A stretch of DNA of 64,000 bases from Bog-756 sp963756515 (lineage in GTDB: Bacteria; Actinomycetota; Acidimicrobiia; Acidimicrobiales; RAAP-2): NCBI GenBank assembly GCA_963756515.1, contig CAVWNV010000013.1:248001-312000 (forward strand). Direction: 5' to 3'. Both the position numbers and the translations under genes were made by a program. Below the pieces are notes generated by a model, which saw only the letters and a list, made by a program, of their open reading frames with translations, was not told where the DNA came from and did no database searches. The stretch's first letter is position 1; the number at the start of each line of letters is the position of its first letter. This document shows, in pieces, positions 8,875-18,800 of the stretch.

Positions 8875-9402
8875 TCAGTCCGCCGACCCGGAATCCGGTG
8901 CTTCGGCCGGGGACTCGGCGGTCCCCGAGGGATGGCTGGCCGGAGCCTTCTTCGTCGCGGCCGCCTTCTTGGCCGGAGCCTTCTTCTTGGCCGGAGCCTT
9001 CTTCGCGGTCGCCTTCTTGTTGGCCGGAGCCTTCTTCGCGGCCGGTGCCTTCTTCGTCGCCGTGGCCCGGGTGGGCGCAGCCTTGGATCCCGTCGAGGCG
9101 GCCCGGCCGGCATCGGCCGTCCTGCCGATGATCGAGGCCACCTGTTGGGCCAGGTCCTCGAGACTGTTGATACCCAGCCCTCCGAGTTGCCGGCTCACCT
9201 CGTGACGGACCTGGCCCAGCATCGCCTCGCGGCCCTTGCGGCTGCGCTCGATGAGCTCGTCCACCTTGGCCTTGGCGTCACTGCTCTGGAATTCGCCGCT
9301 CTTGACCAGCTCGTGCACCAGTTCCTCGGCCCGGGCCCGGGTCAGGTTGGTGAAGGCCACTCCGGCGTCGAGATACTTCTGGAATCCGTCCTTGGCCACC
9401 AT
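8875..9402 (-). CDS. Small protein with histone H1-like Lys/Ala tail
   Basis: A 175-residue protein. Residues 1-95 form a predicted helical, phasin-like domain (FTNLTRARAEELVHELVKSG, then a second helix ending near IIGR). Residues 107-154 are KKAP-type repeats like the C-terminal tails of histone H1 and mycobacterial HupB, and an acidic end follows. A tail like this usually binds DNA or polyphosphate-like polymers. The function is inferred, not shown. It sits where Mycobacterium has the small gene Rv1693. The ATG at 9402 has TAGAGT six bases upstream, so the mRNA is probably leaderless and may carry tlyA-nadK-recN. Confidence 0.85.
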   Translation of the reverse strand: MVAKDGFQKYLDAGVAFTNLTRARAEELVHELVKSGEFQSSDAKAKVDELIERSRKGREAMLGQVRHEVSRQLGGLGINSLEDLAQQVASIIGRTADAGRAASTGSKAAPTRATATKKAPAAKKAPANKKATAKKAPAKKKAPAKKAAATKKAPASHPSGTAESPAEAPDSGSAD

Positions 9403-9408
9403 CCCACC

Positions 9409-9414
9409 ACTCTA
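9409..9414 (-). promoter_or_regulatory. -10 box for leaderless mRNA of the Lys/Ala-tail protein
   Basis: TAGAGT on the minus strand, then six bases (GGTGGG), then ATG. GGTGGG lies too close to the ATG to be a normal Shine-Dalgarno. Confidence 0.55.
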
Positions 9415-9445
9415 GGTGGCGTGGTCGCCCCGAGCGGGTCGGGAC

Positions 9446-10266
9446 TCAGCCGCCCAGGCAGTCGTGCACGAGGGAGACGAAGTCCGGGGCGCGGATCCCG
9501 ACCGGCACGTCGAAGTGGTCGAGTCCGGGCGCGGTCACGCCCGAGTCCACCAGTCCGAAGGGGACGCCCAGGCGTTCGGCCAGTCGGCCGTCGGTGGCCG
9601 GCTGGTCCCCGATCAGTACCACCGAGGCATCACCGTCCACGAAACCGAAGCGGTCCTTCATGAGCGTCGCCATGGCTCGGTGGGGCTTGCCGGCGATCTC
9701 CGGCGTGACCCCCGAAGCGGTGGCCACCGCGGCCAGCAGCGCCCCCGATCCGGGCACCAGGCCGTTCGGAGTCGGATGGGTGGGATCCTCGTTGGTGGCG
9801 ATCAGACGGCCCGTGGTCCGGGCCGCGGTGGCGATGGCGGTCAGGGAAGCGAAGTCGAAGGAGCGGCTCCAACCAACCACGGCGGCCTCGACCGCATCAG
9901 CATCCCCGGCCCCGTTGGCCACGGTCACGCCGCGATCGGAAAGACTCTCGAGGACTCCCCCCTCGGCCAGGACCCGGACCGACTGCCCCGGTTCGACCAG
10001 TGTGGCCGCCGCCGCCGCCGACGTGGCCAGGTCGTCAGCCGTCGACTCGATGCCGATCCGTTCCAGCCGATCCAGCAGTTCGCGGTGGGTGGGCGCCGAG
10101 TTGTTCGTGGCGAACACCACCCGGACACCGTGGGAACGGAGCGCGCCGATGGCTCCGGCCACATCGCCGATGGCCTGGCCCGTCAACCAGACCACCCCGT
10201 CGAGGTCCACGATCCACAACGCGGCCGAGGCGAACGCCGTCGTGGAATGCCCCGGCTCCGACCCGC

Positions 10267-10270
<4 letters not shown>
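9446..10270 (-). CDS. HAD-superfamily NagD-type phosphatase
   Basis: A 274-residue HAD hydrolase with nucleophile motif DLDGVV (residues 22-27), motif II ATNNS, the Lys motif GKPHRAM and motif IV IGDQPATDG. A C2 cap between them places it in the NagD/PGP group. The mycobacterial homologue in this position (Rv1692) is a glycerol-3-phosphate phosphatase in phospholipid recycling; the same role here is inference from family and position. The ATG overlaps the desaturase stop (ATGA), so it is translationally coupled to that gene. Confidence 0.88.
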
Positions 10271-11478
<1,208 letters not shown>

Positions 11479-11578
11479 GGGGTCGGGCTGCCGCCTGTGG
11501 GCGACAGGACGATCATCGTACCCGATGGGACGGGCGAGCCGGGTGACGAGGGTCCGGATGCGGCCCGACGGGTGGGCG

Positions 11579-12643
11579 TCACTCGGGGACGTAGAGATTG
11601 CCGTTGAATCCCTCGCTCAACTGGATACGCGTGAGGCCGGTGGTGGCAGGTCCGCGGACCACGGCGCCGGTCTGGGAGTTGAACTCCGAGCCGTGACAGG
11701 GGCAGGCGATGATGTCGGATGCGCTCTGGTAGGCCACGGTGCAACCGGCGTGTGGGCACACGGCGTCGAAGGCCACGAACTTCCCCGCCGACGACCGGAC
11801 GATGAGAGCTGGATCGCCGGTGGACGGGTCGGTGAAGGTGGCCGACCCTCCGACCGGCACTCCGGCCACCGAGCCGACCGAGGTGCCCGAAGGCCCCGAG
11901 GCCGTGGTCGGAGTGACACCGGACGGAGAGGTGGTGGCGGGACCGGAGCCTCCTCCCGAAGGCCCCGACGTGCCCTGGGCCGAGCTGGTGCCGCCGGCCG
12001 CCCGTCCGGCCGCGGCCGCGATCCCGCCCACGACCACGACGGTCCCGGCCACCAGGCCGGTGGCCACCCCTTTGGTCACCACATCCCGCCGAGGCACCCC
12101 GCCGGGGCGGGCCGGTTCGACGGCCACCGGTCGGGCCAGCCAGGTGTCGAGGGCCGGGGCCCCTCCCGCCCCGGCCAGGGCCAGCGGCGTCCAGGCGAAG
12201 AGGAACACGATGTCGGCGCCGGTGAAGTAGGGCGACGAGTGGAAGCTCACTGACAGGAACAGCATCAGGGAGAGCACCATGCCGGCGGCGGCGGCCACCC
12301 GAACCCAGAGGCCCACCAGGACACCTACGCCGATGGCCACCTCGCCGACGGCGATGACGATCCCCACCGTCATGGCCAACGGGACCAGGTGGGAGACGAG
12401 CGCATGGATGGGGCTCGAGTGGGCGGAACCGACCAGTTGGGCGTGAATGGAGGTGGGACTGGACCATCGGAAGAACTCCGGGTCGGCCAACTTCTGGAGC
12501 CCGGCGTAGAGGAACGTGACCCCCAGGAAGAGGCGCAGTGGGAGGAGCACCCACCCGGTGGCGAAGGTGCCGTCGGGGCGCCGCGCCGTCCACATGGGGT
12601 CGGTCTCGTCCCGCCCGGCCGGCGGGGCGATCTGTGGGCTCAC
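11579..12643 (-). CDS. DoxX-like membrane domain fused to a Rieske [2Fe-2S] domain
   Basis: A 354-residue fusion. Residues about 20-160 form a DoxX/DoxD-like four-helix membrane domain. A twin-arginine-like motif (PRRDVVTKG, about 184-192) then precedes a fifth helix. A Gly/Ser/Thr/Pro linker leads to a C-terminal Rieske domain with CPHAGC (296-301) and CPCH (314-317), all four cluster ligands present. This predicts a quinone-linked redox protein with an extracytoplasmic cluster. I chose GTG at 12643 because a five-codon ORF begins at the predicted transcript start and its TGA overlaps this GTG. The ATG at 12595 (338 residues) is the alternative. Confidence 0.82.
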   Translation of the reverse strand: MSPQIAPPAGRDETDPMWTARRPDGTFATGWVLLPLRLFLGVTFLYAGLQKLADPEFFRWSSPTSIHAQLVGSAHSSPIHALVSHLVPLAMTVGIVIAVGEVAIGVGVLVGLWVRVAAAAGMVLSLMLFLSVSFHSSPYFTGADIVFLFAWTPLALAGAGGAPALDTWLARPVAVEPARPGGVPRRDVVTKGVATGLVAGTVVVVGGIAAAAGRAAGGTSSAQGTSGPSGGGSGPATTSPSGVTPTTASGPSGTSVGSVAGVPVGGSATFTDPSTGDPALIVRSSAGKFVAFDAVCPHAGCTVAYQSASDIIACPCHGSEFNSQTGAVVRGPATTGLTRIQLSEGFNGNLYVPE

Positions 12644-12657
12644 CGGATCGATCCCAT
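12640..12657 (-). CDS. Five-codon upstream ORF coupled to the DoxX-Rieske gene
   Basis: ATG-GGA-TCG-ATC-CGG-TGA (product MGSIR) starts 8 bases after a TAGCGT -10 box, so near the mRNA 5' end. Its TGA overlaps the GTG of the DoxX-Rieske gene (GTGA). This is inference from layout only; expression is untested. Confidence 0.35.
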   Translation of the reverse strand: MGSIR

Positions 12658-12665
12658 GACCTGGC

Positions 12666-12671
12666 ACGCTA
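12666..12671 (-). promoter_or_regulatory. -10 box of the DoxX-Rieske promoter
   Basis: TAGCGT on the minus strand, 8 bases before the ATG of the mini-ORF and about 23 bases before the GTG start of the main gene. Confidence 0.45.
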
Positions 12672-12743
12672 CCGGCTGTCCGGTTCGGTCGGGGATCACG
12701 TCGACGGCCGCCCGGGGACCCGGGCCCATGCCGGCGTGGGAAC

Positions 12744-12804
12744 GGTGGTGTGGTGGTTGGTGGCCGGTGGGTGGGTGGCCGGTGGGTGGTTGGTGGGTGG
12801 GTGG
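12744..12804 (+). repeat. G-rich GGTGG low-complexity tract (possible G-quadruplex)
   Basis: About 60 bases consist almost only of G and T on the plus strand, as overlapping GGTGG and GGTGGG units with two-fold repetition of a GGCCGGTGGGTGG segment. It lies between two divergent genes, 11 bases before the -10 of the rightward one. Several GG/GGG runs with 1-3 base loops could fold as a quadruplex. Confidence 0.7.
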
Positions 12805-12814
12805 CCCGACCGCC

Positions 12815-12820
12815 TACCAT
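12815..12820 (+). promoter_or_regulatory. -10 box for leaderless mRNA of the small membrane protein
   Basis: TACCAT, then six bases (GGGGCC), then ATG at 12827. No Shine-Dalgarno is present. Confidence 0.6.
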
Positions 12821-12826
12821 GGGGCC

Positions 12827-13234
12827 ATGGACCAGCTGGCCTTGGCACCGACAGGGGCAGTCACTCCGCCTCAGCGGTCGAAGGCCGACCAGACCATGCG
12901 TCGCCTCCTGCGGGTCCCCGACGATCGTGCCGCCATCGACGAGTCGGAGACCCACCGGATCTTCAGCGCCTCCATCTTCCTGTCCGCCCTGCGGTGCCTG
13001 CTGAGCTACATCGTCCTGCCGTTCGTTCTCCCCGCCATCGGCCTGGCCCGTGGCGTGGGCCCCGCCATCGGGATCCCCATCGGCCTATTGGCGCTGACGT
13101 TCGACGGGCTCGGCATCCGACGCTTCTGGCTGGCCGACCATCGGCAACGTTGGGCCTTCACCGCCCTGTACGCCGTGGTCGGGACCATGGTGCTGGTTCT
13201 CCTGATCGTGGATATCGTCGACGTCATCGGCTGA
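12827..13234 (+). CDS. Small three-helix membrane protein, unknown function
   Basis: A 135-residue protein with a polar N-terminus (1-44) and three predicted membrane helices (about 46-75, 77-93, 109-130). I do not recognise a family. It begins at ATG 12827 directly after a TACCAT -10 box. The longer frame beginning at 12389 runs antisense through the DoxX-Rieske gene and is not credible. A VOC protein gene follows after 53 bases and is probably in the same transcript. Confidence 0.75.
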   Translation: MDQLALAPTGAVTPPQRSKADQTMRRLLRVPDDRAAIDESETHRIFSASIFLSALRCLLSYIVLPFVLPAIGLARGVGPAIGIPIGLLALTFDGLGIRRFWLADHRQRWAFTALYAVVGTMVLVLLIVDIVDVIG

Positions 13235-13287
13235 CGGGCCGAAGGCGGCCGTCCCCGGGACCGGAAGCCGTTCGGAGAGGAGACATC

Positions 13288-13764
13288 GTGCTGACCATCG
13301 GACTGAACCATGTGGCCACGCTGACCAACGACGCTCGGCGGCTGCACGCCTTCTACGAGGAGGTCTTCGAAGCCGAGGTGGTGCGGGACGCCCCGGAGGT
13401 GGAAGGCAGGGACGCCGTCCGACTCTCGATCATCAAGATCGGGCCGTACTCCGAACTCAACGTGTTCCAGATCGAGGGGAACTCCGAAGCCGACCGGCAG
13501 GTCCCCATGTTCGGCCGGGGCCGCCTCGACCACTTCGCCCTGCAGGCCGGCTCCCTCGAGGACTTCGGGACCATCCGTGAACGCCTCATGGCCCGCGGAT
13601 CCTGTGACGCCTTCGTGACCGACTTCGGGCCGGTGCTCAGCCTGTTCTTCCGGGATCCGGACGGGCTCGAGGGCGAGGTGTGCGTCGAGAACCCCGACGC
13701 CGTCGCCGGCGTGACCCATCCCCCGGGTACCCCGGCTCTGCGCTACCAGTCCGAGGGCCACTGA
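13288..13764 (+). CDS. VOC (glyoxalase/bleomycin-resistance) superfamily protein
   Basis: A 158-residue protein with the paired beta-alpha-beta-beta-beta modules of the vicinal oxygen chelate fold. The first module starts LNHVATLTNDARRLHAFYEEVFEAEV; the second contains GRLDHFALQAGSLEDF and ends FFRDPDGLEGEVCVEN. Likely metal ligands are His8, His near 91 and a late Glu. The substrate is unknown. The start is a GTG with GGAGAGGAGA 6-8 bases upstream. Confidence 0.82.
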   Translation: MLTIGLNHVATLTNDARRLHAFYEEVFEAEVVRDAPEVEGRDAVRLSIIKIGPYSELNVFQIEGNSEADRQVPMFGRGRLDHFALQAGSLEDFGTIRERLMARGSCDAFVTDFGPVLSLFFRDPDGLEGEVCVENPDAVAGVTHPPGTPALRYQSEGH

Positions 13765-13776
13765 AGCCCGGGTCCA

Positions 13777-13801
13777 CCGGCCCGGCCGGCCGGGGGGCCG
13801 G
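13777..13801 (+). terminator. Hairpin after the VOC gene
   Basis: CCGGCCC pairs with GGGCCGG around an 11-base loop, 12 bases past the VOC stop codon. No T-run, so moderate support. Confidence 0.35.
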
Positions 13802-13839
13802 ATTCAAGGCCGAGCCCGGGCCTGTCGATACCACGGGTC

Positions 13840-15759
13840 ATGAGCACGGTCGCGTCTTCGGACCCCCTGCGCTCCCGACGTCGGGAGCGGACGGTGCGGC
13901 CCGTGACCGCGGTGGCCCTGGTCTGGGGCGTGGTGTACATGGTCTGGCGACTGCTGGACACCGGGCACCAGGCTCAGCCCGTCATGTTCTGGACGCTCTA
14001 CGCAGCCGAGCTGTTCGGCCTGGTGATGTTGGCGTCCTTCGCCTTCCTGGCCTGGCGGCTGCCGCGCTCCTCCCGCCCCGAGATCGGCTGGCGCCCCACG
14101 GTCGACGTCTTCGTGTGCACCTACGACGAAGGTGTCGACGTCCTGGCGGCCACGCTGGTGGGCTGCGACCGGATCTCCTATCCCCACGTGACCTGGGTGC
14201 TCGACGACGGCCATCGTGACGAGGTCCGCGACCTGGCCCACCGCTTCGGTGCCGAGTACCTGAGCCGTCCGACCAACGAGCACGCCAAGGCCGGCAACAT
14301 CAACAATGCGCTGCGCCACACCCGGGGCCAGCTCATCCTGGCCCTCGACGCCGATCACGTGCCCCAGCCCGATATCCTCGATGCCACGGTCGGGTACTTC
14401 GACGACCCATCGGTGGCGCTGGTCCAGACACCTCACGACTTCGGCAACCAGGACTCGTTCCAGCACTTCGCCACCGGCCGGCACGACCAGAGCATGTTCT
14501 TCGAGGTCATCATGCCGGGGAAGGATCGACACAACGGGGCCTTCTGGTGCGGGTCGGCGTCGGTCATCCTCCGTCATGCGCTGGAGGGAATCGGGGGGAT
14601 CGCCACCGAGACGGTGGCCGAGGACTTCCACACCACCATCCGGCTCCACGGCCAGGGATGGCAGACGCGCTACCACGACGAGACATTGGTCCAGGGTCTG
14701 GCCCCGCACGACCTGGCGTCCTTCCTGTTGCAACGGGACCGGTGGGCACGGGGGAACCTGGCCGTGCTCCGAACGCGTGAGAACCCGGTGGTCGCCCCGG
14801 GCCTGAAGCCGAAGCAGCGGATCAGCTATCTGTCCTCGCTACTGGCCTACTTCGTGCCGTTGCAACGCCTGGCCATGCTGGCCGTCCTGGCCACGATGCT
14901 GGTGACCGGGCGCCTGCCTCTCCACGCCACGCTGTGGCAGTTCGGTGTGTTCTGGCTGCCGTGGATGGTGCTGAGCCAAGCGGCCTCGGCCCGCCTGTGC
15001 CGGGGTCAGGCCAGCCTCTGGGACGGGTCCTACTCCCACCTGTTGACCACCGAGATCTTCACCCGGGCCTGCTTCGGACTCGTCCATCCGTTCCGCACCT
15101 CCTTCGAGGTCACCCCGAAGGACGGGATCGACGACGGCGGCTGGGCTGCCATACGCCAGCTGAAGATGGTGCAGGCCACGGCGCTGGTGTTGAGCGGGGC
15201 CGTCGTCGCCCGTTGCCTGGCTCTGGCCGGTCTGGTCCCGCTCCCCCCTCTCCGAGGTCTGGCCGTCGTGGCCGGGTTGGTCTTCGCCGTCTGGGAGTTG
15301 TCGTTGATCGGCGCGGCCCTGTGGAAGGTGAGCCGACGGCACCAGTTCCGGCGCCACTACCGGGTGCCGGTCGAGATCGCCGGCGTGGTCGACCGCTCCT
15401 TGGTGCGCGTGGTAGATCTCACCCCCGGTGGTGCCGGCATCATCGCCCCCTATCCCATGGAGGTGGGCTCGGAGGTGAGGCTGCACCTCGACGTGACCGA
15501 CGTGTCGGGGAACGACCGGGGCGTCGACGTGCGGCTCACCATCTGCTCGTGCCGCCCGGCTGCCGAGGTGGGGTGGCGGATGGGCGGGACCCTCACCCCG
15601 GTGACCGACGACGACGGCGAGGCACTGATCGAGCATTGCCATGTGGTGAGCACGCGGGCCCGTCTGCTCCGGTCGGGCCGGCTCCTGGCCGACGACGAAC
15701 GTCCAACCCTGTCGGTGGTGCCCGACGAGGCCCGGCTCCCCCTGTCGGCCCACGGCTGA
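13840..15759 (+). CDS. Cellulose-synthase-like family 2 glycosyltransferase with PilZ domain
   Basis: A 639-residue membrane glycosyltransferase. Two N-terminal helices (about 22-65) precede a GT2 domain with WVLDDGH, the metal motif ALDADH, the base motif VAEDFH (in place of TED) and QRDRWARG (Q-x-x-R-W). Four or more helices follow, about 330-495. The C-terminal domain has an RxxxR (RRHYR) and DLTPGGAGI, the c-di-GMP-binding signature of PilZ. This matches bacterial cellulose synthase BcsA, so c-di-GMP control of a beta-glucan or similar exopolysaccharide is inferred. No bcsB, bcsC or bcsZ is nearby. The ATG follows TACCAC by five bases. Confidence 0.88.
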   Translation: MSTVASSDPLRSRRRERTVRPVTAVALVWGVVYMVWRLLDTGHQAQPVMFWTLYAAELFGLVMLASFAFLAWRLPRSSRPEIGWRPTVDVFVCTYDEGVDVLAATLVGCDRISYPHVTWVLDDGHRDEVRDLAHRFGAEYLSRPTNEHAKAGNINNALRHTRGQLILALDADHVPQPDILDATVGYFDDPSVALVQTPHDFGNQDSFQHFATGRHDQSMFFEVIMPGKDRHNGAFWCGSASVILRHALEGIGGIATETVAEDFHTTIRLHGQGWQTRYHDETLVQGLAPHDLASFLLQRDRWARGNLAVLRTRENPVVAPGLKPKQRISYLSSLLAYFVPLQRLAMLAVLATMLVTGRLPLHATLWQFGVFWLPWMVLSQAASARLCRGQASLWDGSYSHLLTTEIFTRACFGLVHPFRTSFEVTPKDGIDDGGWAAIRQLKMVQATALVLSGAVVARCLALAGLVPLPPLRGLAVVAGLVFAVWELSLIGAALWKVSRRHQFRRHYRVPVEIAGVVDRSLVRVVDLTPGGAGIIAPYPMEVGSEVRLHLDVTDVSGNDRGVDVRLTICSCRPAAEVGWRMGGTLTPVTDDDGEALIEHCHVVSTRARLLRSGRLLADDERPTLSVVPDEARLPLSAHG

Positions 15760-15764
15760 CGCGG

Positions 15765-15781
15765 CCCGGTGGTCAACCGGG
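15765..15781 (+). terminator. Hairpin after the PilZ glycosyltransferase gene
   Basis: CCCGGT / ACCGGG with a 5-base loop, directly after the stop codon at 15759. Confidence 0.35.
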
Positions 15782-15843
15782 TCCGGCCTCGACGATGGTG
15801 TGGCCGCACCGCCGCTGTCACACCCCTAGGGTGAAGTACCGAC

Positions 15844-18800
15844 GTGGCCTCCTCCATCCGAACCGTCCGGGCCGAAACCGAGCCCTTCCCGACCGCGGCC
15901 GGCGGGCCTGACGACTTCGGCGGTCTCCCGGCCGACTCGATGCTCCGCTCGTTCCACCCGGCCGTGGCCGGCTGGTTCCACCGGCGCTTCCCGGCCGGCC
16001 CGACCCAGCCGCAACGGGCGGCGTGGCCGTTGATCGCGGCGGGCGGAGACGTGCTCGTGGCCTCCCCGACCGGCACCGGCAAGACGCTGACCGGATTCCT
16101 GGTCGCCATCGACGCCGCCTACCGGGCCCACGACGCACCGTCCGGGGCGCCGACTCCTGGCGCCGGGCCCGGGGTGGTCTACGTGTCCCCATTGCGCGCC
16201 CTCGCCACCGACGTGCACGAGAACCTGCAGGTGCCCTTGGCCGGCATCGCCGACGAAGCGGAGCGACTGGGCCTGTCGGCACCGTCGCTCTCGGTTGCGG
16301 TCCGGACCGGCGACACCCCGGCGGCGGAACGGGCCGCCATGCGGCGCTCCCCTCCCGATCTGTTGGTCACCACCCCGGAATCGCTGTATCTCCTGTTGAC
16401 GGCGCCCTCGTCGCGGGCCGTCCTCGGAAACGTCCACACGGTGATCGTGGACGAGGTGCACACCCTGGCCCGGGACAAGCGCGGCGCCCACCTGGCCCTC
16501 TCGCTCGAGCGGTTGGACCACCTGGTCTCGTCCCGGGGGGGCCGACTCCAGCGCATCGGACTCTCGGCCACACAGCGACCACTCGACGTGGTGGCTCGCC
16601 TGCTCTCGGGCGTGGACCCGGCCCGCTCCCCCACCAGCGTCGTGGACTGCGGCCACCGGCGCGATCTCGACGTGGCCATCGAACTCCCCGCCAGCGAGCT
16701 CGAAGCGGTGGCCAGCGGGGCCCAGCTCTCGGACGTGCTCGACCGGATCGCCGCCCACGTCCTCGAACACCGCACGACGCTGGTCTTCGTCAATACCCGC
16801 AAGATGGCCGAGCGGGTCGCGCACCAGCTCGCCCTCCGACTCGGGCCGGGCCCCGAGGCCGGCCCCGCCGGCGATCCGGCCGACCCCGCCATGGCCCCGG
16901 CCGACCCCATCGACGCCGCCCTGCAGGTGGCGTCCCACCACGGCAGCCTGTCGGCGGCCCGCCGGCGCATGGTCGAGCAGCGGCTCCGAGCCGGGGATCT
17001 TCGGGCCCTGGTGGCCACGGCCTCGCTGGAGCTGGGCATCGACGTGGGCCCGGTGGAGCTGGTCTGCCAGATCGGCTCGCCCCGGGCCATCGGGACCTTC
17101 CTGCAACGGGTGGGCCGGGCCAACCATCAGCTGGAGGGGACCCCGGCGGGACGGCTGTATCCGATGACGCGGGACGAGCTGGTGGAGTGCACCGCCCTCC
17201 TGGCCGGCGTTCGGGCCGGTCACCTCGACGTGCTCCACCCGCCGGTGGCCCCCGTCGACGTCCTGGCCCAGCAGCTGGTGGCCGAGGTGGCCGCGTCGGA
17301 GGAGTGGGAGGTGGAGGCGCTCTTCGAGCTGGCTCGCCGGGCCGCGCCCTATGCCGACATGACGCGGGACACCTACGACCGGGTGGTCGACCTCGTGTCC
17401 TGGGGCATCCCGACCGGGCGCGGCCGGCGGGGTGCCCATCTGCACCACGACGGGGTCAACGGCCGCCTGCGGGCCCGCCGTGGGGCCCGGCTGGCCGCCC
17501 TCACGAGCGGGGGCGCCATCCCCGAGACGGGTGACTACCGCGTCGTGCTCGACCCCGACGGTGTCACGGTGGGCTCGGTGCACGAGGACTTCGCCGTGGA
17601 GGCCACCGCCGGTGACATCTTCCTGCTCGGCACCCACTCCTGGCGGGTGGTGAAGGTGGAGACGGGCACGGTGCGGGTGGTGGACGCCGGGGACCTGCCC
17701 CCCACCATCCCCTTCTGGCTGGGGGAGGCCCCGGCCCGCACGGCCGAGCTCTCCGAGGAGGTCGGGGCCCTGCGAGCCGAGGTCGAACCGCTGTTGGCCC
17801 GGGGCGACGGCGAGGAGGCCCGACGGGTCGTCCGGAGCCGGGCCGGCGTCTCGGCCGAGGTGGCCGACCAGGTGGTGGTGTACCTGGGTGCCGGGCTGGC
17901 CGCGCTGGGCGCCCTGCCGACCATGGAACGCCTGGTGGTCGAGCGGGTCTTCGACGAAGCCGAGGGGACCCAGCTCATCATCCACGCCCCCTTCGGAGGG
18001 CGCGTCAACCGCGCCCTCGGGCTGGCTCTGCGCAAACGGTTCTGCGTCTCCTTCGATTTCGAGCTCCAGGCGGCCGCCGACGACGACACCGTGGTGCTCT
18101 CGCTCGGCCCACAGCACAGCTTCCCGCTGGCCCGGGTGGCCACGATGCTGAACAGCGCCACCGTCACCGAGGTCCTGACCCAGGCCGTCCTGCCCCATCC
18201 GATGTTGGCGGCACGCTGGCGCTGGAACCTCAATCGGGCCCTGGTGGTGCCCCGGGCCCGAGCGGGTCGGCGCCGGCCCATCCATCTCCAGCGCATGGAG
18301 GCCGAGGACCTGTTGGCCGCCAGCTGGCCGGCCCTGGCCGCCTGCCAGGAGAACGCCCCACCCGGGCCGGTGCCGCTCCCCGACCACGTCCTGGTGCGCC
18401 AGACGGTGGACGACTGCCTGACCGAGCCGCTCGACGCCGAGGGCCTGGTGTCCCTGCTCGAGGGGATGGAGTGCGGTCGGATCGGCGTCCACCTGGTCGA
18501 GTCGGCCGAGCCCTCCCCGCTGGCTCACGGCATCCTGACCGGGCGGCCCTTCACCTTCCTCGACGGCGCCCCCCTGGAGGAGCGCAGGACCCGGGCCGTC
18601 CCGGTCCCCCGCGGACTCGGTCCACTGGGACCGGGCGGACTCCCGGCCGGACTCCCGGTGGATGCATCCGAACTCGGCCCCTTGGATCCGGTGGCCACAG
18701 CCGAGGTGCTCGAGCAGGTCGGGCCGCGGCCCCGTGACCCCGACGAGCTCCACGACCTGCTTCTCTCCCTGGTCCTGTGCCGTCCGGTGCCGGCCTGGCG

